DNA of 18,227 nt from Flavobacteriaceae bacterium (GCA_019752245.1 JAIEMH010000178.1:1-18227), one strand, 5' to 3'; shown: positions 1 to 7,418, counted from the stretch's first letter. Made by a program: numbers and translations. The notes: a model not told the origin generated them from the sequence alone.

Positions 1-258
1 TTATCACGAATGGTTTATAGAGTTTGAAAACCAACCCAATAATCTCGAACAATTTGCGTTACAAATTGACACTGCCATGCGCAAACAAAACGCCTATTAC
101 GACGATTTAATTGTTGGTAAAGTATTGCAAACACTAGTAATAACAAGAGTTTCTAAAAACGGATTCCAAGAATACATGAAATCTATCGGAAACTAGGTGG
201 ACAAAATAAATTACCAAGACTTTCTAATGACAGAAAAATTGCAGATCAATTACAATAA
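1..258 (+). pseudogene. GH3 auxin-responsive-promoter family protein, C-terminal end, frameshifted (partial)
   Basis: Only the 3' end of this gene lies in the window, with the first complete codon at position 2. The frame reads YHEWFIEFENQPNNLEQFAL and continues to a TAG stop at 194-196. This matches the C-terminal segment I know from flavobacterial GH3-family proteins, which are acyl-adenylate/acyl-amido synthetase-like enzymes of unclear bacterial role. The conserved tail of that family (KLGGQN...PRLSNDRKIAD) is present immediately downstream but in another frame, from CTA at 193 to TAA at 256-258. Restoring one A in the AAA run at 190-192 joins the two parts without a break. The gene is therefore either disrupted near its end, losing about 22 residues, or the assembly has a homopolymer error. 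The family call rests on remembered tail motifs, not on an alignment. Confidence 0.72.
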
Positions 259-290
259 TCAGCAGCGAATGGCTTGGGCATGTTAGCAAT

Positions 291-359
291 CCATATTCCT
301 GCTACCTTTCCAAAGCTCGCCAAAAAAGCGAGGCTTTTCCCTTGCATCAGGGCTAAACG
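291..359 (+). ncRNA. Structured intergenic element resembling the Flavo-1 RNA motif
   Basis: The space between the GH3 remnant and the next gene holds a clear nested hairpin. An inner stem pairs AAAG-CTCGC (312-320) with GCGAG-g-CTTT (328-337), with one bulged G and a CAAAAAA loop. An outer helix pairs CCTG (298-301) with CAGG (348-351). The flanking phrases, TATTCCTGCTA on the left and CATCAGGGCTAA on the right, resemble a recurring intergenic element of flavobacteria that I recall as the Flavo-1 RNA motif. The assignment is from memory of the conserved ends. The inner stem followed by CTTTT could also act as a terminator for the upstream gene. Confidence 0.5.
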
Positions 360-377
360 GCAAACCATAAAAATAAA

Positions 378-1283
378 ATGAAACTCACAATTACGCTATT
401 ATTTTTAATCACATGTTCGCTTACTGCACAAGTAAAAGGCATTGTTGTTGACCAAAACGACACGCCAATTCCTTATGTAAACATTTGGGTTGAAGGTGAA
501 AATATTGGAACAACATCTGAGGTTGATGGAAGTTTTAATTTAGATAGTAAAAACAAGGAAAAGAACTTAATTTTTTCGGCAATAGGTTACAAGAAAGAGA
601 TAAGACCATTCAAAGAAAAAATTGTTTTAGAAAAGGAAATTTATAAACTCGATGAAGTATTAATTTCAAGTTTAAAGCAAACCAAAGAAATTGAAATTGG
701 ATATTATGAATCTAGTGGCTTTAGATACCACATGGACTATTTTGTTAATGCTATTTATTTCAATACATCAAAAGAAGAAAGAGAAAAATGTCCATTTATT
801 AAAGAGATAAAATTTAAAACATTATCTAAAAATAAAAATGCTAAAATCAGAATATATTTTGTTGAGGTTAGTAAAGATGGTTCGCCAAGTGAAAATTTGC
901 TTTCAGAAGAAGTAATTTTAGAAGTAAAAAAAGGAAATTCAAAGAACATTATTGATTTGTCGAAAATTAAAATAGCTATACCTGAAAATGGTTTTTTCAT
1001 TGTTTTTGAAAAACTAAAAATAGAACAAAACAAATACTTCGAAGAATACAACTATAAAGATAAAAATGGGAAAAAAACATCTTCAAAAGGATTAAAATAT
1101 GAACCAGAAATTCCATTAGTTCCTGTTACAGAAGAAGTAGGATGGAATAAAAGATCTAGTGATAGATGGGAGAAATCTATAAAAACAAACATTCAAAACC
1201 CGGATAGTTTTCAAAATTTTTTAATGAAAAAATACCATGATAAATATTTAGTGCCATCAGTAAATATAACACTTACCAATTAA
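378..1283 (+). CDS. Secreted carboxypeptidase-regulatory-like domain protein (paralogue 1)
   Basis: This 301-residue protein has an N-terminal signal peptide (about residues 1-18, ending CSLTAQ) and then a CarboxypepD_reg-like beta-sandwich domain at about 19-92. The domain shows the usual pattern: VKGIVVDQND, IPYVNIWVEG, a GTTSEVDGSF turn and a LIFSAIGYKK strand. Residues 139-220 form a second region with alternating strands (IRIYFVEVSKDG, NGFFIVFEKL) that I do not recognise. No catalytic motif is visible. It is probably exported to the periplasm or cell envelope. The next gene begins one base after the TAA stop and encodes a full-length paralogue, so the two are almost certainly co-transcribed and arose by tandem duplication. 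The ATG at 378 is well placed for the signal peptide. Function is unknown. Confidence 0.85.
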   Translation: MKLTITLLFLITCSLTAQVKGIVVDQNDTPIPYVNIWVEGENIGTTSEVDGSFNLDSKNKEKNLIFSAIGYKKEIRPFKEKIVLEKEIYKLDEVLISSLKQTKEIEIGYYESSGFRYHMDYFVNAIYFNTSKEEREKCPFIKEIKFKTLSKNKNAKIRIYFVEVSKDGSPSENLLSEEVILEVKKGNSKNIIDLSKIKIAIPENGFFIVFEKLKIEQNKYFEEYNYKDKNGKKTSSKGLKYEPEIPLVPVTEEVGWNKRSSDRWEKSIKTNIQNPDSFQNFLMKKYHDKYLVPSVNITLTN

Positions 1284-1284
1284 A

Positions 1285-2157
1285 ATGAAAAAAACAATTC
1301 TATTCCTTCTTATCACATGTTCGCTTACTGCTCAAGTAAAAGGAATTATCAAAGACAGTATTTCGGGAAAACCAATTCCGTTTGTAAACATTTGGGTAGA
1401 AAACGAAAACATTGGAGCGAGTTCTGAAGAGAATGGCGAATTTGTAATAAACACTACTGAGAAAAGCAAAAAATTAATTTTTTCAGCTTTAGGATTTGAA
1501 AAGAAAGTACTCAAAATTTCGGAAGCTTCAGTTGTAAAATTAAAACCAACTGCCTACCAGTTAGACGAAGTTGTAGTTTTTAAAACCTTAGGAACAAAAG
1601 TGATAGAAATAGGAAAAACACAAAGTACAATCTATCAAGCATTTGACAACGGACCAAAGATTGATACCAAATATTTTCCCTATTTACCCAAGTATAAAAA
1701 AACAAAATATATAAAACAGGTAAACATTGAAACCGATAGCAAAATAGAGGAAGCAACCATTAGACTTCATTTTTACAGTGTTGATGCTAATGGTTTTCCG
1801 GGCGAAGAATTAATAAAGAAAGACTTTATCGTTACTGTAAAAAGTGGATTAAAAAAGACATTTTTCGATTTGAAAGACTACAGTTTAAAAATGCCAAAAA
1901 CAGGTATTTTCATTGGTTTTGAAAAGCTAATTATAGAAAAAAACAAGTTTGAAAAAACAATTACAGATTCCAATGCAAATACCACCAAAATCCAAAAAAC
2001 TTATTATCCTTACGTACTTTATAACTCTGTAGAAAGAGAGTTTCAATTCACCTTTTCTGGAGGTAAATGGAACAAAGAAACTAAATACAAAATCGACGGA
2101 TCTTTGACTAAAATAAGAATTAATGAACCAGCAATTAACCTTATCCTAACCAACTAA
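1285..2157 (+). CDS. Secreted carboxypeptidase-regulatory-like domain protein (paralogue 2)
   Basis: This 290-residue protein has the same plan as its upstream neighbour: signal peptide at 1-16 (MKKTILFLLITCSLTAQ), a CarboxypepD_reg-like domain at about 18-98 (GKPIPFVNIWVENENIG, EENGEF, LIFSALGFEKK), and an unassigned C-terminal region at about 143-220 (IRLHFYSVDANGFPG, TGIFIGFEKLIIEKN). Both C-termini end in a similar INLILTN or VNITLTN string. One base separates it from the preceding stop codon, which indicates an operon. The signal-peptide DNA is almost identical to that of paralogue 1 although the rest has diverged considerably. The molecular function is unknown. An envelope or surface role is inferred only from the export signal and domain type. 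Confidence 0.85.
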   Translation: MKKTILFLLITCSLTAQVKGIIKDSISGKPIPFVNIWVENENIGASSEENGEFVINTTEKSKKLIFSALGFEKKVLKISEASVVKLKPTAYQLDEVVVFKTLGTKVIEIGKTQSTIYQAFDNGPKIDTKYFPYLPKYKKTKYIKQVNIETDSKIEEATIRLHFYSVDANGFPGEELIKKDFIVTVKSGLKKTFFDLKDYSLKMPKTGIFIGFEKLIIEKNKFEKTITDSNANTTKIQKTYYPYVLYNSVEREFQFTFSGGKWNKETKYKIDGSLTKIRINEPAINLILTN

Positions 2158-2170
2158 TCCATAAAATCCC

Positions 2171-2178
2171 TATCTTTG
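2171..2178 (+). promoter_or_regulatory. Putative -7 promoter element of the nucleosidase-like gene
   Basis: TATCTTTG followed by CA matches the Bacteroidota -7 consensus TAnnTTTG exactly and lies 21 bases before the ATG at 2200. A TTG at 2176 inside this box could open the reading frame earlier, but that start would fall within the promoter. I therefore place the start at 2200. No convincing -33 TTG is seen at the usual spacing. Confidence 0.7.
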
Positions 2179-2199
2179 CAGGTTAGAAAACAAAATTTA

Positions 2200-3888
2200 A
2201 TGAAAGAAATTAAAAACATTTCGCGCTCAAGAGCGCAAGAATCGTCGGCAGCTATCGAACGATTGTACATTACCATGAGGCATTTATTTAACAGAGGTTT
2301 TTACAAACCAATGGGTATCTCAGGAGAAACTTTAAGAGAAGCATTACTAGAGCTTCGACCAGAAATTTATGGAACTATTGCCGAAGAAAAAGTAGAACTT
2401 AGTGGTTTACTTTATGTAATAGAAAGACTTCCAGTAGGCATTGAAGAATGCCGTTACATCAATCTAACTTCAGACGAAGGTTATTCAAAATCACATTTTC
2501 AAGCCATTGTTCCACCAAAACGTAGAAGAAATTGCTATAGAATTGACGAAGAACAAATGAATGTAGAAATTACTCGTGGACGATCAGACATCTACGATAT
2601 TTTAACGCATTTGACCTTTATTTTTATTGAATCACATAAAATTAAAGATAGAATTTTAATTGACGAAGAAGGAAAGATTTCTCGTGATTGGCAAAAACTT
2701 GAGCAAGCGGCACTTCAAGAAAAGAAGCTTACACAAATAGAAAAAGAAAAAGCTATTTCGCATGCAGCGAACGTTCTAGGAAGAACTTTTGTTGAGGTTT
2801 TAGACATCTACGATGCTTTTGGAACTAAAGAAAAACCAGATCGTTTTTTACATATCATCTATTGGCTTGGAAAATTAGCAATAGAAGAAGTGATTGAAAA
2901 CAATAAAAGAACAATCACTTTTAGTCCAATACTAAGAGAACGTCTTGGACATCACATTCACGGAGAAATTTGGGCAACCAACATCAAAGAAGTTTTAAAC
3001 GAAAATAATTTGCTGGGTAGACCAATTCATATCATTAGTGCCAACATGCACAGTGTTATGAATTCGATTTTTGCCACTCATGTATTAAAAACCAAGTTTA
3101 AAGGACAATCAGATTTTAATATTTTTGAAGAATTAAGCAAGCAAGGTGCACACGACGTTAGAGATAAAGTAGAAGCATTTGCGTTGCAACATGGAATGTT
3201 TTCTTTACCAGACAATTCGGGTACCAATATTGATGTTCAAATATTTGACACAGCAAAAATCGACTGGATAAAATCGGCTTTTCCTAATGCTAAAGTTGGA
3301 AAAGACAATCCAGTAATTATTGTAATGGATTATGCTTTTGGCGAGCAAGCTTATGAAACTATTGACGAATTATTGAAACCCTATAAAAAAGGAGACGACA
3401 AAATTTTACTTAATGTAGAGTCGGTTTCTATAATGGGAAAAGCAGGAATTCTAGAAGGTGGAAAAGGCGATATCATGATACCAAATGCACACATCAACGA
3501 AGGGACAGCAGATAATTATTTCTTTGAAAATGAACTAACAGCAGCAATGTTTGAAGGAAATGACATACCGGTTTTTGCTGGACCAATGATAACTGTTTTG
3601 GGAACTTCACTTCAAAATAAAGATTTATTGAAATTTTTCCATGAGTCAACTTGGGGTGTAATTGGTCTAGAAATGGAAGGTGCTTATTACCAGAAAGCTA
3701 TTCAATCGGCATCCAAAATTAGAAAAAGTATCAATCCAAATGTAAAAGTTAGATATGCCTACTACGCTTCGGACAATCCATTAGAAACAGGAAGTACTTT
3801 AGCATCTGGCGGATTGGGAACAACAGGAGTGAAGCCAACGTATTTAATTACAATTAAAATATTAGAACAAATTTTCAACGTAAAATAA
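2200..3888 (+). CDS. Nucleoside-phosphorylase-fold protein, AMP-nucleosidase-like
   Basis: This 562-residue soluble protein starts at the ATG at 2200 (MKEIKNISRSRAQESSAAIE). Its C-terminal half (about 275-562) looks like the PNP/MTA-SAH-nucleosidase superfamily. It has a HIISANMHSVMNS segment, a NVESVSIMGKAGILEGGKGD stretch near residue 405, and GLEMEGAYYQKA at about 489-500, the glutamate-containing ribose-binding signature of the superfamily. The N-terminal half (about 1-260) has a helical look, is rich in charged residues and does not match anything I know well. AMP nucleosidases also carry an extra N-terminal domain, so cleavage of AMP or a related purine nucleotide is plausible but not proven. 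Bacteroidota carry a conserved family of this size that I remember as DUF6909, unchecked. It has its own promoter and sits just outside the polysaccharide genes. No membrane segment or signal peptide is visible. Confidence 0.75.
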   Translation: MKEIKNISRSRAQESSAAIERLYITMRHLFNRGFYKPMGISGETLREALLELRPEIYGTIAEEKVELSGLLYVIERLPVGIEECRYINLTSDEGYSKSHFQAIVPPKRRRNCYRIDEEQMNVEITRGRSDIYDILTHLTFIFIESHKIKDRILIDEEGKISRDWQKLEQAALQEKKLTQIEKEKAISHAANVLGRTFVEVLDIYDAFGTKEKPDRFLHIIYWLGKLAIEEVIENNKRTITFSPILRERLGHHIHGEIWATNIKEVLNENNLLGRPIHIISANMHSVMNSIFATHVLKTKFKGQSDFNIFEELSKQGAHDVRDKVEAFALQHGMFSLPDNSGTNIDVQIFDTAKIDWIKSAFPNAKVGKDNPVIIVMDYAFGEQAYETIDELLKPYKKGDDKILLNVESVSIMGKAGILEGGKGDIMIPNAHINEGTADNYFFENELTAAMFEGNDIPVFAGPMITVLGTSLQNKDLLKFFHESTWGVIGLEMEGAYYQKAIQSASKIRKSINPNVKVRYAYYASDNPLETGSTLASGGLGTTGVKPTYLITIKILEQIFNVK

Positions 3889-3899
3889 TATATTTTTTT

Positions 3900-4895
3900 A
3901 TGAGTACAGCATCTCAAAATAATGACAATCAAGAAATTGATTTGTCTGAAATTTCAAAAAAAATTGGTGGATTATATGACTCTGTTTTAAGGTCAATTTT
4001 TAAGGTGATTTTGTTTTTTAAAAGAAAAGCCTTAATCCTAGGACTGTTATTTATAATTGGAGCAGGATTAGGTTTCTTTTTAGATTCAAATAAAAGTTAC
4101 AATAGTCAAATAATTGTTGCGCCAAGTGGAGGAGTTGATTATTTATATTCAAAAATAGATTTGATTAAATCAAGACTATCTGAAAAAGACGAGACATTTT
4201 TTAAAAGTATTGGAATCACCAATTCAGATAAAATTCAAAATATAAAAATTGAACCAATTGTTGATCTATATAATTTTGTGAATAATAATACTGCAATCGC
4301 CTCAAACGCTCAAAATACTCAGAACTTTGAAGTAATAAAATTACTAGCAGAAAGTAATGATATTAATAAAGTAATTGAAAATGAACTTACAAGTAAAAAC
4401 TATCCTTATCATTCTTTAATTATATCATCAAACGGTAGAATAGAATCAGATGATATTATTAAACCTTTATTAAAATATTTGAATAATGATGATTACATGA
4501 ATCAGATTTCAAAAATTAATAAGGAGAATATATTAATAAAAATGAAGAAGAACGAAGAAGAAATCGTTCAAATAGACTCGCTTATTAGTGTAATATCTAA
4601 AAATATTTCTAACAACAAAAAGAGTAATAATCTAATATACAATAACGAAAACAGCGAGATAAACGGAATGTTTGAGTTAAAAAACAAACTAATTAGTGAA
4701 ATTGCTACTCAAAAAATACAATTAGTTAAAATAGAATCTTTTATAAAAGACATTAGCATAACTCCAAATATTATAAATTCCAAAGGAACAAATGGAAAGA
4801 TGAAGCTGATTTTACCTATACTATTTATTTCTTTATTTTTGCTTATTTCTCTATTTCTAGCTTTTTATAAAAATCAATCAACCAAAACAAAATAG
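3900..4895 (+). CDS. Wzz-like polysaccharide chain-length/assembly membrane protein
   Basis: This 331-residue protein has a cytoplasmic N-terminus, a transmembrane helix at about 44-61 (ALILGLLFIIGAGLGFFL), a long periplasmic part, and a second transmembrane helix at about 303-323 (LILPILFISLFLLISLF). That is the topology of Wzz and polysaccharide co-polymerase proteins, which control O-antigen or capsule chain length with Wzy. The periplasmic region has charged helical segments (KMKKNEEEIVQIDSLISVIS). It lacks a Wzc-type cytoplasmic kinase domain and the proline-rich motif usually seen before the second helix of enterobacterial Wzz. Position supports the role, since rmlA follows 97 bases later. 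It begins 11 bases after the nucleosidase-like gene. The 97 bases to rmlA contain nothing I can assign. Confidence 0.72.
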   Translation: MSTASQNNDNQEIDLSEISKKIGGLYDSVLRSIFKVILFFKRKALILGLLFIIGAGLGFFLDSNKSYNSQIIVAPSGGVDYLYSKIDLIKSRLSEKDETFFKSIGITNSDKIQNIKIEPIVDLYNFVNNNTAIASNAQNTQNFEVIKLLAESNDINKVIENELTSKNYPYHSLIISSNGRIESDDIIKPLLKYLNNDDYMNQISKINKENILIKMKKNEEEIVQIDSLISVISKNISNNKKSNNLIYNNENSEINGMFELKNKLISEIATQKIQLVKIESFIKDISITPNIINSKGTNGKMKLILPILFISLFLLISLFLAFYKNQSTKTK

Positions 4896-4992
4896 AAATT
4901 TATGGAATCGTCTTTAATATCAAGTTTGTGCAACAAACATCAATAAACAATGGCGATACCATATACACCAATGATAAATAAAATTTAAGCAT

Positions 4993-5856
4993 ATGAAAGG
5001 AATTATCTTAGCCGGTGGCTCAGGAACTAGATTACACCCATTAACTCTTGCTGTAAGCAAACAGTTAATGCCTATTTATGACAAACCAATGATTTACTAT
5101 CCGCTTTCAACGCTTATGTGGGCAGGAATTAGTGAAATACTTATCATTTCAACACCACATGATTTGCCTTTATTTAGACAATTATTAGGCGATGGGAAAA
5201 AGTTTGGTTGTCGTTTTGAATATGCAGTTCAAGAAAATCCTAACGGTCTTGCAGAAGCTTTTATTATTGGAAAAGAATTTATTGGTAATGATAAAGCAGC
5301 ACTTATTCTTGGGGATAATATTTTTTACGGAACAGGTTTAGCCGAATTGTTACAAGCCAATAGTAATCCAGAAGGTGGAATTATTTATGCGTACCATGTT
5401 CATGATCCAGAAAGATATGGAGTAGTTGATTTTGATAAAGACGGAAACGTTCTTTCAATAGAAGAAAAACCAGAAAAACCAAAATCAAATTACGCAGTTC
5501 CTGGAATTTATTTCTATGATAATTCCATTATTGAAGTGGCGGCAAATATAAAACCAAGTCATCGAGGCGAACTTGAAATAACTGATGTTAATAAAGAATA
5601 TTTAAAAAGAGGAAATCTAAAAGTTAGTATTCTCGATAGAGGAACCGCGTGGTTAGACACAGGAACTTTCCAATCGTTAATGCAAGCTGGACAGTTTGTA
5701 CAAGTAATTGAAGAACGCCAAGGATTGAAAATTGGAGCAATAGAAGAAGCGGCATACAAAATGGGATTTATAGATGCTAAACAATTAAAAGAACTTGCAA
5801 CACCATTATTAAAAAGTGGTTACGGATTACATTTAATGAGTTTATTAGAAGAATAA
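4993..5856 (+). CDS. rmlA: Glucose-1-phosphate thymidylyltransferase RmlA
   Basis: This 287-residue enzyme, the usual RmlA length, makes dTDP-glucose from glucose-1-phosphate and dTTP, the first step of dTDP-L-rhamnose synthesis in the cytoplasm. The nucleotide-binding loop GGSGTRLHPLT is at 8-18, QENPNGLAEAF at 80-90 and LGDNIFYG at 106-113 with the metal-binding Asp108. EEKPEKPKS is at 157-165, GELEITDVN at 192-200 and WLDTGT at 220-225 with Asp223. All expected residues are present, so it should be active. It is followed by rmlC and rmlD on the same strand. rmlB, which makes the intermediate between RmlA and RmlC, is not in this window. dTDP-glucose could also feed other deoxysugars, but the RmlC and RmlD neighbours make rhamnose the likely product. 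Confidence 0.97.
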   Translation: MKGIILAGGSGTRLHPLTLAVSKQLMPIYDKPMIYYPLSTLMWAGISEILIISTPHDLPLFRQLLGDGKKFGCRFEYAVQENPNGLAEAFIIGKEFIGNDKAALILGDNIFYGTGLAELLQANSNPEGGIIYAYHVHDPERYGVVDFDKDGNVLSIEEKPEKPKSNYAVPGIYFYDNSIIEVAANIKPSHRGELEITDVNKEYLKRGNLKVSILDRGTAWLDTGTFQSLMQAGQFVQVIEERQGLKIGAIEEAAYKMGFIDAKQLKELATPLLKSGYGLHLMSLLEE

Positions 5857-5908
5857 AATTAATTTAAGTTTAAATGAAGTTTGATTTTTTAGAAATTGAC
5901 TTTGATTT

Positions 5909-5932
5909 TTGCTATTGAAATTGCTATTGAAC
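5909..5932 (+). repeat. 12-base tandem repeat directly before rmlC
   Basis: TTGCTATTGAAA (5909-5920) is followed at once by TTGCTATTGAAC (5921-5932), a single mismatch, and the rmlC ATG is the next base. Upstream, TTTGATTTTT occurs twice (5880-5889 and 5901-5910). The repeat is in frame with rmlC and would add eight residues if the TTG at 5909 were used. Confidence 0.85.
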
Positions 5933-6484
5933 ATGATTTTTACAGAAACAAAACTCAAAGGTTGTTTTATTATAGAACCAAAAATAATCAATGACGAGCG
6001 AGGTTATTTTATGGAAAGTTTTAATGAACAAACTTTTGAAAAAGGTACAGGAGAAAAAGTACATTTTGTTCAAGACAATCAATCCTATTCTTCGAGAGGA
6101 GTACTTAGAGGATTGCATTATCAAACAGGAGAACATGCTCAAGCAAAACTTGTAAGAGTTTTAAATGGAGAAGTACTTGATGTTGCAGTAGACATAAGAC
6201 CAGATTCTGAAACTTTTGGACAGTATATTGCCATTTTACTTTCAGGTGATAACCAAAAACAGTTTTTTATCCCAAGAGGATTTGCTCATGGATTTTTGGT
6301 TTTAAGCGAAAAAGCCACCTTCTTTTACAAGTGCGATAATTTTTATAACAAAGAAAGCGAAGGCGGAATAAAATATGACGATTCAGATATAAATATTGAA
6401 TGGCAATTTGATGTTGATGAATTAATTATTTCTGAAAAAGACCACCTACTTCCCAATTTAAAAAACGCTAAAAAAGTATGGTAG
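5933..6484 (+). CDS. rmlC: dTDP-4-dehydrorhamnose 3,5-epimerase RmlC
   Basis: From the ATG at 5933 this is a 183-residue cupin enzyme, the normal RmlC length. It epimerises dTDP-4-keto-6-deoxyglucose at C3 and C5 in dTDP-L-rhamnose synthesis. Diagnostic motifs are NDERGYFMESF at 20-30, GVLRGLHYQ at 56-64 with the presumed catalytic His62, Lys72 in QAKLVRV, FFIPRGFAHGF at 111-121, Tyr132, and SEKDHLLP with Asp170, the presumed partner of the histidine by analogy with Salmonella RmlC. I prefer ATG 5933 over the in-frame TTG at 5909, because the extra eight residues would come from a tandem repeat and are not typical of the family. Its 3' end overlaps the start of rmlD by seven bases, indicating translational coupling. 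Confidence 0.96.
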   Translation: MIFTETKLKGCFIIEPKIINDERGYFMESFNEQTFEKGTGEKVHFVQDNQSYSSRGVLRGLHYQTGEHAQAKLVRVLNGEVLDVAVDIRPDSETFGQYIAILLSGDNQKQFFIPRGFAHGFLVLSEKATFFYKCDNFYNKESEGGIKYDDSDINIEWQFDVDELIISEKDHLLPNLKNAKKVW

Positions 6485-7365
6485 TTTTAATCACAGGAGC
6501 AAACGGACAACTAGGACAAGCGTTACAATCTATTTCAGGAAATTATCCAGAAATAGATTTTGTTTTTTGCTCTTCTTCAGATTTAGATATTACTAAAAAG
6601 GAAACTTGTGAAGCTGTTTTTTTTAAGCACAAACCAAACTACTGCATAAACGCAGCAGCCTACACAGCAGTTGATAAAGCAGAAAGCGAACCTGAAAAAG
6701 CACAATTAATAAATGTAATTGGCGCAAAAAATCTAGCAGAGGTTTGCAAAGAATATGATACTATTTTGCTTCATATTTCTACTGATTTTGTTTTCGATGG
6801 AAGCAACAAAATAGCTTATAAAGAGGAAGACACACCAAATCCTACAGGAGTTTATGGTTTGACAAAATTACAAGGAGAAAAAGCTATACAGGAAACATTA
6901 GAAAAGTATTTCATTATCAGAACATCATGGGTTTACTCGCAATTCGCAAATAATTTCATGAAAACCATGCTCAGATTAGCTTCCGAAAGAGATAGTTTAT
7001 CTGTAGTAAACGATCAAATAGGTACTCCAACAAACGCAGTAGATTTAGCTGAAGCTTTGATTTCAATTATCACTCAAACCTACAACTGTCACACTGAGCA
7101 TGTCGAAGTGCTACAACCTACAACCTACAAGCATTTCGGAATCTACAACTTCTCAAACGAAGGACAATGTTCATGGTATGATTTTGCTAAGGAAATATTT
7201 AAAATTAATAATGTCAATATAAATTTAAGCGCTATACCAACAACAAGTTTTCCAACACCAGCAAAGCGCCCAGCTTTTAGTGTTTTAAATAAAACTAAAA
7301 TAAAAAAGACTTTTGGTGTTGAAATTAAGGATTGGAAAGAAAGTTTAAAAGCATGTAAAATTTAA
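6478..7365 (+). CDS. rmlD: dTDP-4-dehydrorhamnose reductase RmlD
   Basis: This 295-residue NAD(P)H-dependent short-chain-dehydrogenase-type enzyme performs the last reduction to dTDP-L-rhamnose. The dinucleotide-binding loop ITGANGQLGQ is at 5-14, NAAAYTAVDKAE at 58-69, STDFVFDG at 101-108, the catalytic YGLTK at 126-130 and RTSWVYS at 148-154. Near residues 203-217 it carries about 15 residues (NCHTEHVEVLQPTTY) that look foreign. Removing them leaves ITQTYKHFGIYNFSNEG, the expected RmlD sequence run. The matching DNA is a repeat-like 45-base insertion. The insertion lies between substrate-domain elements and keeps the frame, so the protein may still work. The ATG at 6478 lies inside the last codons of rmlC. 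Confidence 0.96.
   Translation: MVVLITGANGQLGQALQSISGNYPEIDFVFCSSSDLDITKKETCEAVFFKHKPNYCINAAAYTAVDKAESEPEKAQLINVIGAKNLAEVCKEYDTILLHISTDFVFDGSNKIAYKEEDTPNPTGVYGLTKLQGEKAIQETLEKYFIIRTSWVYSQFANNFMKTMLRLASERDSLSVVNDQIGTPTNAVDLAEALISIITQTYNCHTEHVEVLQPTTYKHFGIYNFSNEGQCSWYDFAKEIFKINNVNINLSAIPTTSFPTPAKRPAFSVLNKTKIKKTFGVEIKDWKESLKACKI
7077..7131 (+). repeat. 45-base repeat-element insertion inside rmlD, flanked by direct repeats
   Basis: AACCTACAAC occurs at 7077-7086 and again at 7115-7124, and a near copy, AACCTACAAG, overlaps at 7122-7131. Between the first two lies TGTCACACTGAGC...GTCGAAGTG, whose core runs from CACT to AGTG and resembles the short intergenic repeat common in Bacteroidota genomes. 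The offset from the first to the last copy is 45 bases, exactly 15 codons. Cutting out one 45-base unit restores an ordinary rmlD reading. Confidence 0.7.
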
Positions 7366-7418
7366 ATTTAATTTAGGAGTTTATCAATTCATAAAATATA
7401 ATTTTACCAACAAAACAT

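Noticed and set aside
755..1051. A 98-codon minus-strand reading frame under paralogue 1.
   Set aside because: It is a shadow of the coding strand, with composition expected from AT-rich antisense sequence.
2176..2199. TTG at 2176 as an earlier start for the nucleosidase-like gene.
   Set aside because: It lies within the TATCTTTG promoter box. The ATG at 2200 gives the natural N-terminus.
4871..4981. Open stretch reading EIYGIVFNIKFVQQTSINNG and on to a stop, which looks like a protein C-terminus before rmlA.
   Set aside because: It has an in-frame stop at 4868 just upstream and no start codon, and it mostly lies over the end of the Wzz-like gene. It could be a remnant, but nothing identifies it.
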